From: CAYLQA01 sp964385695
Lineage (GTDB): Bacteria > Desulfobacterota > Desulfobulbia > Desulfobulbales > Desulfurivibrionaceae
Direction of reading: 5' to 3'
Assembly (NCBI GenBank): GCA_964385695.1
Contig: CAYLQA010000065.1
Location: 1-14,180 of the forward strand
Length of the DNA stretch: 14,180 nucleotides
Under the pieces are notes generated by a model. That model saw only the letters and a list, made by a program, of their open reading frames with translations. It had not been told where the DNA came from and made no database searches. The position numbers and the translations under genes are program-made. Of this stretch, positions 1 to 7,915 are shown one piece after another; position 1 is the first letter of the stretch; every line of letters begins with the position of its first letter.

Positions 1-1341
1 CATCTTGCCAAGATCGCCGGAGTGGAGCCAGCCATCCTCGTCAATGGCCTTGTGTGTTGCCTCCGGATCACCGTAATAGCCGTGCATAAGGTGATAACCG
101 CGAAAGCAGATCTCGCCGATCTCACCCAGAGGCAAGGTGTTCCCCTCCAAGGTGTCGACAATCTTGACCTCCTGGTGCGGCAGGTTGTGGCCCACGGTCT
201 CGGTGCGCCGGGCAAAGCTATCGTCGCTGGTGGTAAGGTGGGTGATGGGTGAGGCCTCTGTCTGGCCGTAGCCGATGAGAATCTCCGCACAATGCATTTC
301 GTTGATCACCCGTTTCATCAGGGCGGGCGGGCACGGTGCCCCGGCCATGATCCCGGTCCGCAGCGAAGTAAGGTCATAGCGGGCAAAATCCGGGTGCTCC
401 AATTCGGCGATGAACATGGTGGGCACGCCGTGCACTGCCGTGCAGCGTTCTTGATCAATGGCTGCCAGCACCATGCCTGGATCAAAATGCTCACAGGGAA
501 TGACAATGCAGGCGCCGACTGAAAGACAGAGCAAATTCGCCAACACCATGCCGAAACAGTGATAAAAAGGCACCGACACACAGAGCCGGTCCTGCTCTGT
601 AAAATGCATGGCCCGGGCCGAGAAATAGGCGTTATTCAAAATATTATGATGACTCAGCAGCACGGCCTTGGGAAAACCGGTGGTGCCCGAGGTGTACTGA
701 ATATTGATAGGCTCGTTCATGCCAAGGGAGGCGGTGAGCCGCTCCACTTCCTCCGTAGCACGATCACGACCTGCCGCAAGAATCTCCCGCCAGAGGGTGA
801 AGCCCGATGCAGGCCGGGAAGTCTTTTCCGGCTCGGCGGGATCATACAGGATGACACGGCGCAGGAAGGGGAACTCCTGGCTCTGCAGCTCTTGGCTTGG
901 CCCTGCAAGCTCCGGGAGCAACTCAAGAAGCATGCTCACATAGTCGCTGCCGTGAAAGGCGGGAATAACAAAAAGCCCCTGCACTTCAGAGCGTTTGAGG
1001 GCATAGGCAAGTTCACGCAGACGATAGGCCGGGTTGATATTGACCAGGATGGCGCCGATTCGGGCCGTGGCCATCTGGATCAGAAGCCATTCAATATTAT
1101 TGGTGGACCAGACCCCGATGCGGTCCCCTTTGCCATAACCACTGGCAACAAGCCCCAAGGCCAGACGGTCAATAAAGTTTGCCAGTTCCCCATAGGATAA
1201 TCGCCGCCCCTGGGGAACGGAAACCACGGCCTCACGCATTGCAAAGCGCTTGGCCACGGAAAGAAAATATTGCGGAATGGTACTTGTGAGCAGGGGCACA
1301 TCCCCGCCCCTTTGAAAATAACTCTGTAGTTTCTCGTTCAT
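1..1341 (-). CDS. AMP-forming acyl-CoA synthetase (ACSF2/FadD-like), 3'-truncated by window edge
   Basis: Activates a carboxylic acid to acyl-AMP and then acyl-CoA (ANL superfamily). The 447 codons read without a stop to the window edge; the family is usually about 540-560 aa, so the C-terminal lid domain lies outside. The start at 1341 has GAGGTGG just upstream. Visible motifs are the P-loop YTSGTTGFPK at residues 216-225, the segment LSHHNILNN, YGQTE at 358-362, and the ribose-binding Asp in HSGD at 440-443. The runs INIQYTSGTTGFPK, YHCFGMVLANL and TGIMAGAPCP resemble the ACSF2-like branch acting on medium or branched-chain acids (family knowledge). The P-loop ends PKA rather than the usual PKG. 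It starts 42 nt after the amino acid dehydrogenase and is probably the same operon. The exact substrate cannot be read from sequence. Confidence 0.93.
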   Translation of the reverse strand, partial: MNEKLQSYFQRGGDVPLLTSTIPQYFLSVAKRFAMREAVVSVPQGRRLSYGELANFIDRLALGLVASGYGKGDRIGVWSTNNIEWLLIQMATARIGAILVNINPAYRLRELAYALKRSEVQGLFVIPAFHGSDYVSMLLELLPELAGPSQELQSQEFPFLRRVILYDPAEPEKTSRPASGFTLWREILAAGRDRATEEVERLTASLGMNEPINIQYTSGTTGFPKAVLLSHHNILNNAYFSARAMHFTEQDRLCVSVPFYHCFGMVLANLLCLSVGACIVIPCEHFDPGMVLAAIDQERCTAVHGVPTMFIAELEHPDFARYDLTSLRTGIMAGAPCPPALMKRVINEMHCAEILIGYGQTEASPITHLTTSDDSFARRTETVGHNLPHQEVKIVDTLEGNTLPLGEIGEICFRGYHLMHGYYGDPEATHKAIDEDGWLHSGDLGKM

Positions 1342-1383
1342 ATCCACCTCAATGTAATGAACGTAAACAACGGGCCTTGCTGC

Positions 1384-2496
1384 CTAAAACAAATGCCAGC
1401 GCTTGAGCTCCATGGCCTTTTTTAACCGCTGGGTGGCAAGCTCCATGGCGGCCTCACGCGGTGTTATCTGTTTGTCACGCACCATTTCAAGCACCAGGGA
1501 GGTATTTGTCCGCACCTTTTCCTCGATGGCCTCAATGGCTGCCTTTTCGCTGGCACCGGCATACTCCATGGCCGCGCAGATGACGCCACCGGCATTGGCA
1601 ATAAAGTCCGGGATAGAGAGAATGCCCTTGTCGTGCAGATCCTTTTCCGCTCCATGGGTGACCGGAATATTGGCCCCCTGCACCACAAGCCTGGTCTCTA
1701 AACGGTGCACATTGTTCTCATTGATCACATCGGGCCGGGCCGCCGGAACCCAGATGTCGCAGGCAATGTCGATGATTTCATCTCCAGGCAGTTGCTCCCC
1801 TTTTGCATAATCAACAACACTTCTTCCTTCCTGCTTTAAGGCGATAAGCTCTTCGATATCCAGGCCGTCGGGGTTGTAAATAGTGCCCTTGCTGTCCGCC
1901 GTGGCGATCAAAATGACCCCCCTTTTGGCAAGAAAGCGGGCCGCGTTTTTTCCCACCGCGCCAAAGCCCTGCACCACCAGGCGAGCACCATCGAGTTCAA
2001 GGTCGGCAAACTCCGCGCCAATCTCCGTTGCCTGATCCACCCCCAGGCCGGTGGCCCCGATCTCATCGAGAGGGATGCCGCCCAGCTCACGGGGCAGGCC
2101 CACGGAACGGCCGATCTCGTCCTTGACCCAGGCCATGGCCCGTTCATCGGTGCCCATGTCCGGGCCGAATATATAATGCTCCTCACCCTTCAAGGCACAG
2201 GCCAGGCAACGGATGAGCTGCTCCTTTTTTTTGAGGTCCATCTTGGCGTCACCGTACAGCACGAGCTTGCCGCCTCCATGATCCAAACCGGCGGCAGCGT
2301 TCTTCAAGGTCATGGCCCGGGCCAACCTGGCGCATTCTTGGGTGCTCACATCCGGTGCCATGCGCACCCCGCCGATGGAAGGACCCATGGCCACATTATC
2401 CACCACCAGGGTTGCCTTCAGGCCAATGGAAGGCTCTTGCACGTAAATCTCTTTTATGGGGCCTAACGCATCCGCACTTGTAAAACCTGCCTCCAT
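1384..2496 (-). CDS. Glu/Leu/Phe/Val-family amino acid dehydrogenase, probably leucine/valine type
   Basis: NAD-dependent oxidative deamination of an amino acid to a 2-oxoacid. At 370 aa it matches leucine dehydrogenases (about 365) better than glutamate dehydrogenases (about 415-450). Visible are catalytic lysines K65 (AMTLKNAAAG) and K77 (HGGGK), Asp D113 in GPDMGT, the Rossmann loop GFGAVG at 177-182, an acidic D201 after the second strand (NAD preference) and NAGG at 301-304. Glutamate enzymes have Lys before the GG of the substrate pocket (YKGG) and Ser in NAGGVATS. Here these are I41 (PSIGGVRM) and A308 (NAGGVICA), so the gamma-carboxylate contacts are missing. Automatic annotation may call it glutamate dehydrogenase. 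The start overlaps the lipA stop as TAATG, implying coupled translation. Confidence 0.92.
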   Translation of the reverse strand: MEAGFTSADALGPIKEIYVQEPSIGLKATLVVDNVAMGPSIGGVRMAPDVSTQECARLARAMTLKNAAAGLDHGGGKLVLYGDAKMDLKKKEQLIRCLACALKGEEHYIFGPDMGTDERAMAWVKDEIGRSVGLPRELGGIPLDEIGATGLGVDQATEIGAEFADLELDGARLVVQGFGAVGKNAARFLAKRGVILIATADSKGTIYNPDGLDIEELIALKQEGRSVVDYAKGEQLPGDEIIDIACDIWVPAARPDVINENNVHRLETRLVVQGANIPVTHGAEKDLHDKGILSIPDFIANAGGVICAAMEYAGASEKAAIEAIEEKVRTNTSLVLEMVRDKQITPREAAMELATQRLKKAMELKRWHLF

Positions 2497-3413
2497 TATG
2501 AACTCGCCTCCTGTTTGACCACTCGTTTTCCTCCCACTTTCTTTTTATGTTTTTCCTCAGCCACCTCGGCCCGGTATGAGCTGCGCACCAAGGGGCCTGC
2601 CTCTACCCAAGCAAACCCCAGCTCAAGGGCCTCGGTTTTCAGTACGGCAAATTCTTCAGGGCTCCAATAACGAACCACCGGGAGATGCTCCTTGGTCGGG
2701 GCAAGGTATTGCCCTAAAGTCAGGATATCACATCCTGCCTGCACCAGATCCAGCATAACCTCACGTATCTCTTCCTTTTTCTCCCCCAGGCCGAGCATAA
2801 TCCCGGATTTGACCAGCATTTCCGGCTGGGCCGTCTTTGCCCGGGCCAAGAGCGTAAGCGAGCGCTCGTAACGGGCCTGGGGCCGTACTTGGGCATAAAG
2901 CCGCAGGACTGTCTCAAGGTTGTGGGCCAGAATTTGCGGCCCGGCCGAGACAACCTGGGCCAGCGCCTCTTCGCTGCCCATAAAATCAGGAATCAACACC
3001 TCAACGCTGCAATCCTGGCATTCCCGGGCAAGGGTACGAATGGTTGCGGCAAAAAGAGAGGCACCCCCATCGGGCAGATCATCCCGGGTGACAGAGGTGA
3101 TCACCACGTGCTTGAGATCAAGTTCGCGCACGGTTTGCGCCAGCCGTTTCGCCTCTTCCGCATCGGGCAAAGATGGGCTGCCGCTCTTTACCGCACAAAA
3201 GCGGCAGGAGCGGGTACAGGTATCACCCAGAATGAGAAAGGTTGCCGTGCCCCTGTCCCAGCACTCTCCCCTATTGGGGCACTGGGCCTTTTCGCAGACG
3301 GTATTGAGTTTAGCGGTCTGCAACAGCTGTCGTACCCGCTGGCTCTCCGGCCCATGGGGCAAACGCACCCTGAGCCAAGGTGGTTTATGCCTGGTTCCAC
3401 GCATCGAGTTCAT
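2496..3413 (-). CDS. lipA: Lipoyl synthase LipA (radical SAM)
   Basis: Inserts two sulfurs into octanoyl groups on lipoyl domains, completing the lipoate made by LipB. The protein is 305 aa from the ATG at 3413. The auxiliary-cluster cysteines C40, C45 and C51 (CEKAQCPNRGEC) and the radical-SAM cluster CTRSCRFC (C66, C70, C73) are intact. The C-terminal RSSY at 277-280 supplies the serine ligand known in this family. The open frame extends up to 3491, but that extra part lies inside lipB and does not resemble LipA, so the ATG at 3413 is chosen; ATG 3404 is an alternative. The gene overlaps the end of lipB by 29 nt and has a weak ribosome site, fitting translational coupling. The last ~25 residues are lysine-rich and variable. 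Confidence 0.96.
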   Translation of the reverse strand: MNSMRGTRHKPPWLRVRLPHGPESQRVRQLLQTAKLNTVCEKAQCPNRGECWDRGTATFLILGDTCTRSCRFCAVKSGSPSLPDAEEAKRLAQTVRELDLKHVVITSVTRDDLPDGGASLFAATIRTLARECQDCSVEVLIPDFMGSEEALAQVVSAGPQILAHNLETVLRLYAQVRPQARYERSLTLLARAKTAQPEMLVKSGIMLGLGEKKEEIREVMLDLVQAGCDILTLGQYLAPTKEHLPVVRYWSPEEFAVLKTEALELGFAWVEAGPLVRSSYRAEVAEEKHKKKVGGKRVVKQEASS

Positions 3414-4041
3414 AATCAAATATCTCACTAAAGGCCTGCTGCACCCTGCTCTGCACCAGCTCCATACCAATGGGTCTTCCCAGGCAGACATCCAGGGACG
3501 TCACAGCACGGTTGCTTAAACCGCATGGGACAATCTTTTCAAAATACTGGAGATCGGTGCTGACATTGATGGCAAAGCCATGGCTGGTGATGTTATTGCC
3601 ATCGAGCTTTACGCCAATGGCGGCCACCTTTTCATTATTGATCCAGACACCGGTGGCAGGACGCTGCCCCGCCTGGCTCTGCTCCCTGCCTGCCTGCAGG
3701 CCGAAAGAGCCCAAGGTGCGGATCACCATCTCTTCAAGTTTGCGCAGGTAAGGGATGATCTCTTTTCTGTCTTTGAGTTGCAGGATTGGATAACCGACCA
3801 GTTGCCCCGGACCATGGAAGGTAATTGCCCCGCCGCGATCAACGTGGTGCACGGCAACACGGCGTGCGGCAAGCCACTCCTTGGCGGCCAGAAAATGACG
3901 CTCCTCGCTCTTGGACCCCAGGGTGTAGGTGGGAGGGTGCTCAAGCAAAAGCAGGGTATCCGGGATTTCATTTCTGCTGCGCTGTCCGGCAAGGTCGCGC
4001 TGGAGATGAAGGGCTGCATCGTATTCAACCAGCCCCAGCAT
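3385..4041 (-). CDS. lipB: Octanoyl-[acyl carrier protein]:protein N-octanoyltransferase LipB
   Basis: Transfers octanoate from ACP to the lipoyl lysine of E2 or GcvH, the first step of lipoate synthesis. At 218 aa it has the normal family length. Motifs are RGGAITFHGPGQLVGYP (69-85), catalytic lysine K138 in EKVAAIGVKL, and the acyl-enzyme cysteine C173 in IVPCGLSNRAVTSL. The start is unusual: the in-frame ATG at 4041 has only a weak AGG upstream. An ATG at 4067 overlaps the lpdA stop as ATGA but is in a different frame. The N-terminus begins almost at the conserved LGLVEY strand, shorter than most LipBs. It lies 22 nt after lpdA and overlaps lipA. Confidence 0.95.
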   Translation of the reverse strand: MLGLVEYDAALHLQRDLAGQRSRNEIPDTLLLLEHPPTYTLGSKSEERHFLAAKEWLAARRVAVHHVDRGGAITFHGPGQLVGYPILQLKDRKEIIPYLRKLEEMVIRTLGSFGLQAGREQSQAGQRPATGVWINNEKVAAIGVKLDGNNITSHGFAINVSTDLQYFEKIVPCGLSNRAVTSLDVCLGRPIGMELVQSRVQQAFSEIFDYELDAWNQA

Positions 4042-4063
4042 CCGGGCCTGGCATTTTCTTTTG

Positions 4064-5482
4064 TCATTTGCTGATAAAATGGGTCGAACTCCCTAGGAAT
4101 ATTTCCGCGGCCTCGCCCTCGGTCTCGGTCAGGGAGGGGTGCGGATGGATGGAGAGGGCCAGGTCCTCAGCCAGGGCGCCCATCTCTATGGCCAGCACAC
4201 ATTCGGCAATAAGGGCTTCGGCATCGCGGCCGACAATGCCCGCCCCGAGAATGCGCCCGCTCTCAGGCTCCAGCAGCAGCTTGGTCAGTCCCTCGCTAAT
4301 GCCCATGGTGGTGGCCCTGCCGGAGGCACCCCAAGGGAAACGAACAACCTGCACTGCCACGCCTTGCTCTTGGGCCTCCAGCTCTGTCAGGCCGCACCAG
4401 GCTATCTGCGGATCGGTATAAACCACGGCCGGAACAGCGCGCACGTCATAGGCAGAGGGCTTCCCGGTAATGACCTCGGCCGCCACCTTGCCCTGACGCA
4501 TGGCCCGGTGCGCCAGCATGGGGCCAGCGACCACATCGCCGATGGCAAAGATACTCGGCTCGGCGGTCTGCTGCTTTTCATCTACAATAATAAAGCCCTT
4601 CTCATCGAGCTTGATTCCGGTTTTTTCCAGGCCCAAATCCTTAGTATAAGGGGTGCGTCCCATGGCAATCAGGATTCGCTCATATTGCTCCGTCCGGGTT
4701 TCGCCCTGGTCATTTTTGAATTGTACCTCGACTCCGGCCTCCTGTTCACTTAGGGAGTCGACGACTGTTCGCAGATGAATCTCCTCGCAGAGATCTTCCA
4801 TGCGCCGGGCCAGGGGCTTGACCAGATCGCGGTCCAAGCCGCGCAAAAACTCGCTGCGCACCGCCATGCTCACCTTGCTGCCCAAGGCGGCATAGACCTG
4901 CCCCATCTCAAGGGCAATATAGCCGCCGCCTATGATGAGCAACCGCTCCGGCACATCGGCAAGGGCAAGGGCCTCGGTGGAGGTCATGATTCTGCCGCCG
5001 GGTGTTGGCGAGAAATCGGGCAGGGTTTGCGGCGCTGAACCTGTGGCCACGATGCAATGGCGAAATTTGATATGGGCCACATCAGCACCGATCAGGCGGG
5101 CCGATTTCGGCCCTTCAAAAAAGGCGCGGGCCTTGAGGTACTGCACGCCGCGTTTGTCGGAAAGACCAGCCAGACCGCGACTCAGTTTGTCGACCACCTT
5201 TTCCTTCCAAGAACGCAAGGCGGCAAGATCGAGCTGCGGGGAGTTAAAGCGCACTCCCATCGTTGCAGCCCGCTCGGCATCATGGATAAGCTCGGCAAGA
5301 TAGAGCAGGGTCTTTGAAGGAATGCACCCTTCATAGAGACAGACTCCGCCGATATTCTCCCGCTCGTCAACAATGGTGACATCAAGCCCCAGGTCTGCCG
5401 CCCGGAAGGCAGCAGCATAGCCGCCAGGACCTGCGCCGATGATCAAAAGATCGGTTTTCTGGGTGATTTCTCCTACGACCAT
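4064..5482 (-). CDS. lpdA: Dihydrolipoyl dehydrogenase (E3), NADP-type coenzyme fingerprint
   Basis: FAD disulfide oxidoreductase that reoxidises the dihydrolipoyl arm of E2. It is 472 aa from ATG 5482, chosen because AAGAGGTG sits 8 nt upstream; the open frame running up to 5542 enters the palindromic repeat and has no support. Visible are the FAD loop GAGPGG (16-21), redox pair C48/C53 in GGVCLYEGCIPSK, a second nucleotide loop GGGYIA (185-190), GDVVAGPMLAH (315-325), and the active-site H448 and E453 in HPHPSLTE. The coenzyme loop is odd for an E3. The third glycine is A190, and after the next strand comes AVRSEFLR (V208, R209, R214) instead of the usual VVE. This pattern is known from NADP-dependent glutathione reductase. 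Confidence 0.96.
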   Translation of the reverse strand: MVVGEITQKTDLLIIGAGPGGYAAAFRAADLGLDVTIVDERENIGGVCLYEGCIPSKTLLYLAELIHDAERAATMGVRFNSPQLDLAALRSWKEKVVDKLSRGLAGLSDKRGVQYLKARAFFEGPKSARLIGADVAHIKFRHCIVATGSAPQTLPDFSPTPGGRIMTSTEALALADVPERLLIIGGGYIALEMGQVYAALGSKVSMAVRSEFLRGLDRDLVKPLARRMEDLCEEIHLRTVVDSLSEQEAGVEVQFKNDQGETRTEQYERILIAMGRTPYTKDLGLEKTGIKLDEKGFIIVDEKQQTAEPSIFAIGDVVAGPMLAHRAMRQGKVAAEVITGKPSAYDVRAVPAVVYTDPQIAWCGLTELEAQEQGVAVQVVRFPWGASGRATTMGISEGLTKLLLEPESGRILGAGIVGRDAEALIAECVLAIEMGALAEDLALSIHPHPSLTETEGEAAEIFLGSSTHFISK

Positions 5483-5512
5483 TGCGGTTTCACCTCTTGT
5501 ACAGACATTACG

Positions 5513-5614
5513 ACTGTTCAGCAGTGCCTCAGATGTATGCAAGCAGGCTTGCGAGGCATAGCCTATCTATCCGAGCAAGCCTGATCGGACACAGATGGGG
5601 TGCTGCTGGACAGT
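5513..5614. repeat. ~102-nt imperfect palindrome, copy 1 of a dispersed hairpin repeat
   Basis: The sequence folds on itself over its whole length. The outer arms ACTGTTCAGCAGTGCC and GGTGCTGCTGGACAGT pair with three G-T wobbles. An internal 9-bp perfect stem (CAGGCTTGC / GCAAGCCTG, 5544-5552 with 5575-5583) follows, and the tip is ATAG-CCTAT-CTAT. The right arm carries CAGATGGGGTGCT, also found in copy 2 at 13974-14079. It begins 9 nt after the E2 stop and ends 30 nt before the E3 start, within the 2-oxoacid dehydrogenase operon. No flanking target duplication is evident. It could be a MITE-like element or a structured RNA in the transcript. Confidence 0.8.
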
Positions 5615-5623
5615 TCCCGAGCA

Positions 5624-6910
5624 TTAAAAATCGAAAAACATAATCCGGGCCGGATTCTCAAAGGTCTCCTTGATCTCGTTCATGAAGCGGGCGCCCTCTG
5701 CCCCATCCAGAATACGGTGATCAAAGGCAAGGACCAAGGGCAGCATAAGGCGGGGTACAACCTCTTTTTTGCCTTCCCCATCCGTATGCACCACCGGCTG
5801 CCAACGGGCCTGGCCCAGGCCGAGGATTGCGGCCTCCGGGTAATTGATAATGGGCTGGAAGCCAGTGCCGCCGATACCGCCGATGTTGGTGATGGTAAAG
5901 GTGCCGCCGCTCATCTCCTCCACGCTCAGCTTGCCCTCCCTGGCCTTCTCGGCAAGCTGCGGCAGCTCAACGGCCAGCTCCAGCATGGTCTTTTTATCCA
6001 CATCCTTGATAACCGGTACCAGCAACCCCTTTTCCGTATCCGTGGCAACGCCGAGATTGTAATACTGTTTGAGGATTATCTCCTCCCGGGCCGCATCCAG
6101 GCTGGCATTAAAGCGGGGCATGGTTTCAAGGGCGGCAAGGGCGGCCTTGAGGGCAAAGACGGTGACGGTCAATGCGCCGCCATGGGATTTGACCTCATCG
6201 CGATTTTTCCTGCGGATGGTCTCAAGCTCTGTGATGTCGGCCACATCTTGGTGGCAGACATGGGGGATTTGCGACCAGGAGAGGGCCATTTTTTTTGCTA
6301 TGGCCCGGCGCACCGAGCGAATCGGTTGACGCTCCACGCCACCCCATTTGGCAAAATCCGGTAATGTCGGCGCGGAGAAAAGCCCGGCTGAAACAGCAAC
6401 GGACTCTGGGGCTGGTGGCTGCTCTTGCTCGATTGAAACGTCGCCCTGCTCGGCAAAGGCCCGCACATCCTCAGCGGTCACCAACCCTGCGAGGCCGCTC
6501 CCTGCTACCTGGCCAAGATCGACCCCCAACTCCCGGGCAAGTTTGCGGGTGGCCGGGGAGGCAGGGACCGGTCCTTTGCGCGGGGCAGCTGGTTGTTCCG
6601 CAGGCGCAGGTTTGGATTTTGCAGCCTCAGGAACAGGAGGTTGCTTCTTAACGGTATCTTCCTTCTTGCCCCCTTCCACCTCAAAGACGACCATCACCTC
6701 ACCCACATGCACCACTGCATGGGGCGCAATGAGAACCTCCTCCACCTTGCCGGTAAAGGGCGAAGGAATCTCAACTGCGGCCTTGTCCGTCTCCACCACA
6801 AAGATGATGTCACCTTCATTGACCATATCTCCTGGGGAGACGGAAACCTCAAGAATTTCTCCCTCATGGATGCCTTCGCCGAGATCGGGCAGCTTGAATT
6901 CTTTGCGCAT
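5624..6910 (-). CDS. pdhC: 2-oxoacid dehydrogenase E2, dihydrolipoyl acyltransferase
   Basis: Core of the complex; it carries the acyl group on lipoate and transfers it to CoA. The 428 aa comprise one lipoyl domain (about 1-80) with the lipoylated lysine K43 in ETDKAAVEIPS. An Ala/Pro-rich linker follows, then a peripheral-subunit-binding domain (about 117-152, PASPATRKLAREL) and a second linker. The trimeric catalytic domain runs from about 193 with H398 and D402 in FDHRILDG. The start has GAGGGG 6 nt upstream and lies 24 nt after E1 beta. The domain order is standard. Whether the acyl group is acetyl or branched-chain cannot be settled from E2 alone. The lipoyl domain is the obvious substrate of the LipB and LipA encoded downstream. 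Confidence 0.95.
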   Translation of the reverse strand: MRKEFKLPDLGEGIHEGEILEVSVSPGDMVNEGDIIFVVETDKAAVEIPSPFTGKVEEVLIAPHAVVHVGEVMVVFEVEGGKKEDTVKKQPPVPEAAKSKPAPAEQPAAPRKGPVPASPATRKLARELGVDLGQVAGSGLAGLVTAEDVRAFAEQGDVSIEQEQPPAPESVAVSAGLFSAPTLPDFAKWGGVERQPIRSVRRAIAKKMALSWSQIPHVCHQDVADITELETIRRKNRDEVKSHGGALTVTVFALKAALAALETMPRFNASLDAAREEIILKQYYNLGVATDTEKGLLVPVIKDVDKKTMLELAVELPQLAEKAREGKLSVEEMSGGTFTITNIGGIGGTGFQPIINYPEAAILGLGQARWQPVVHTDGEGKKEVVPRLMLPLVLAFDHRILDGAEGARFMNEIKETFENPARIMFFDF

Positions 6911-6934
6911 ACAATCCCCTCGCTTAAGAGTGGC

Positions 6935-7915
6935 TCATGTTTTCAACGTTTCCCGCACTGCCTGCAAGATACGGCCTGTATCGGGCATATAGGCGCTTTC
7001 CCTGGCAAAGAGGGGGTAGACGATATCGTAACCGGTGACCCGCTGGATCGGGGCCTCCAGATAGTAAAAGGATTTCTCCACTAGGCGGGCGATGATCTCC
7101 GCGCCCGGGCCGAAACTCTTGGGCGCCTCATGGATCACCACGGCCCGACCTGTTTTCTGGACCGAGGTCATAATCAGCGCATCGTCAAAAGGCGAGATAG
7201 TCATAAGATCAATGACCTCGGCCTCCACACCATCTTTTTCCTGTAATTCTTCAGCAGCCTCCATGGTCGGCATCATCATAGCGCCATAGGCAATAAGGGT
7301 GACATCCTTGCCCTTGCGAACCAACTGTGGTTGGCCTAAGGGGATGGACTCCTCTTCCGCGGGCACCTCTTCGCGAAAGGCGCGGTAGAGTGCCTTGGGC
7401 TCAAAAAAGATGACCGGATCAGGATCGCGAATGGCGCTCACCATCAAAGCGCGGGCATTGCGGGGCCCCGAGGGAATGACCATCTTGACTCCGGGGGTAT
7501 GGGCAAAATAGGCCTCCCGGCTCTCAGAATGATGCTCCAGGGCGCGAACCCCGCCGCCGTAAGGCATCCTCACGACCAGCGGCACCTCATACCTGCCTTG
7601 CGACCTATGGCGCAGGCGGGAGGCATGGGCTTCGAGTTGGTGAAAGATGTAATAGGAAAACCCCGAGAATTGGATCTCGCAGACAGGGCGCAAGCCATAA
7701 ACAGCCATGCCGATTGCCGTGCCGATAATGCCGGACTCGGCCAAGGGGGTATCAAGGACCCGCTCCTCACCGAACTGCTCGAGCAATTTATCGGTGACCC
7801 GGAAGACTCCGCCATCTACACCCACGTCTTCTCCCATGAGAAGAACCCGGTCATCCTTAGCCATTTCTTGCTGCATTGCCAGGTTCAAGGCCTGTACCAT
7901 GGTCATCTTAGTCAT
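6935..7915 (-). CDS. pdhB: 2-oxoacid dehydrogenase E1 component, beta subunit
   Basis: Partner of E1 alpha in the thiamine-diphosphate decarboxylase heterotetramer. It is 326 aa from ATG 7915, chosen for the perfect AAGGAGGTG 7 nt upstream. The open frame continues to 8017, but that part lies inside E1 alpha and is not E1-like. Motifs include LLMGEDVG (25-32), the TPP-activating Glu E60 in DTPLAESGI, the EIQFSGF segment and histidines in LEHHSES (128-129). The start overlaps the E1 alpha stop by 8 nt, a normal coupling that favours equal subunit production. The family includes pyruvate, branched-chain and acetoin dehydrogenases. Confidence 0.95.
   Translation of the reverse strand: MTKMTMVQALNLAMQQEMAKDDRVLLMGEDVGVDGGVFRVTDKLLEQFGEERVLDTPLAESGIIGTAIGMAVYGLRPVCEIQFSGFSYYIFHQLEAHASRLRHRSQGRYEVPLVVRMPYGGGVRALEHHSESREAYFAHTPGVKMVIPSGPRNARALMVSAIRDPDPVIFFEPKALYRAFREEVPAEEESIPLGQPQLVRKGKDVTLIAYGAMMMPTMEAAEELQEKDGVEAEVIDLMTISPFDDALIMTSVQKTGRAVVIHEAPKSFGPGAEIIARLVEKSFYYLEAPIQRVTGYDIVYPLFARESAYMPDTGRILQAVRETLKT

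Noticed and set aside
559..1200. 213-codon plus-strand open frame
   Set aside because: Antisense to the acyl-CoA synthetase, which reads through the whole region with intact motifs; no coupled neighbours on the plus strand.
5483..5542. N-terminal 20-residue extension of E3
   Set aside because: The extension runs into the palindromic repeat and has no ribosome site, while ATG 5482 has a strong one and gives a standard E3 N-terminus.
5513..5614. Palindromic repeat as a simple intrinsic terminator
   Set aside because: No T-tract follows the hairpin on the minus strand and the operon appears to continue into E3. The conserved second copy points to a repeat family instead.
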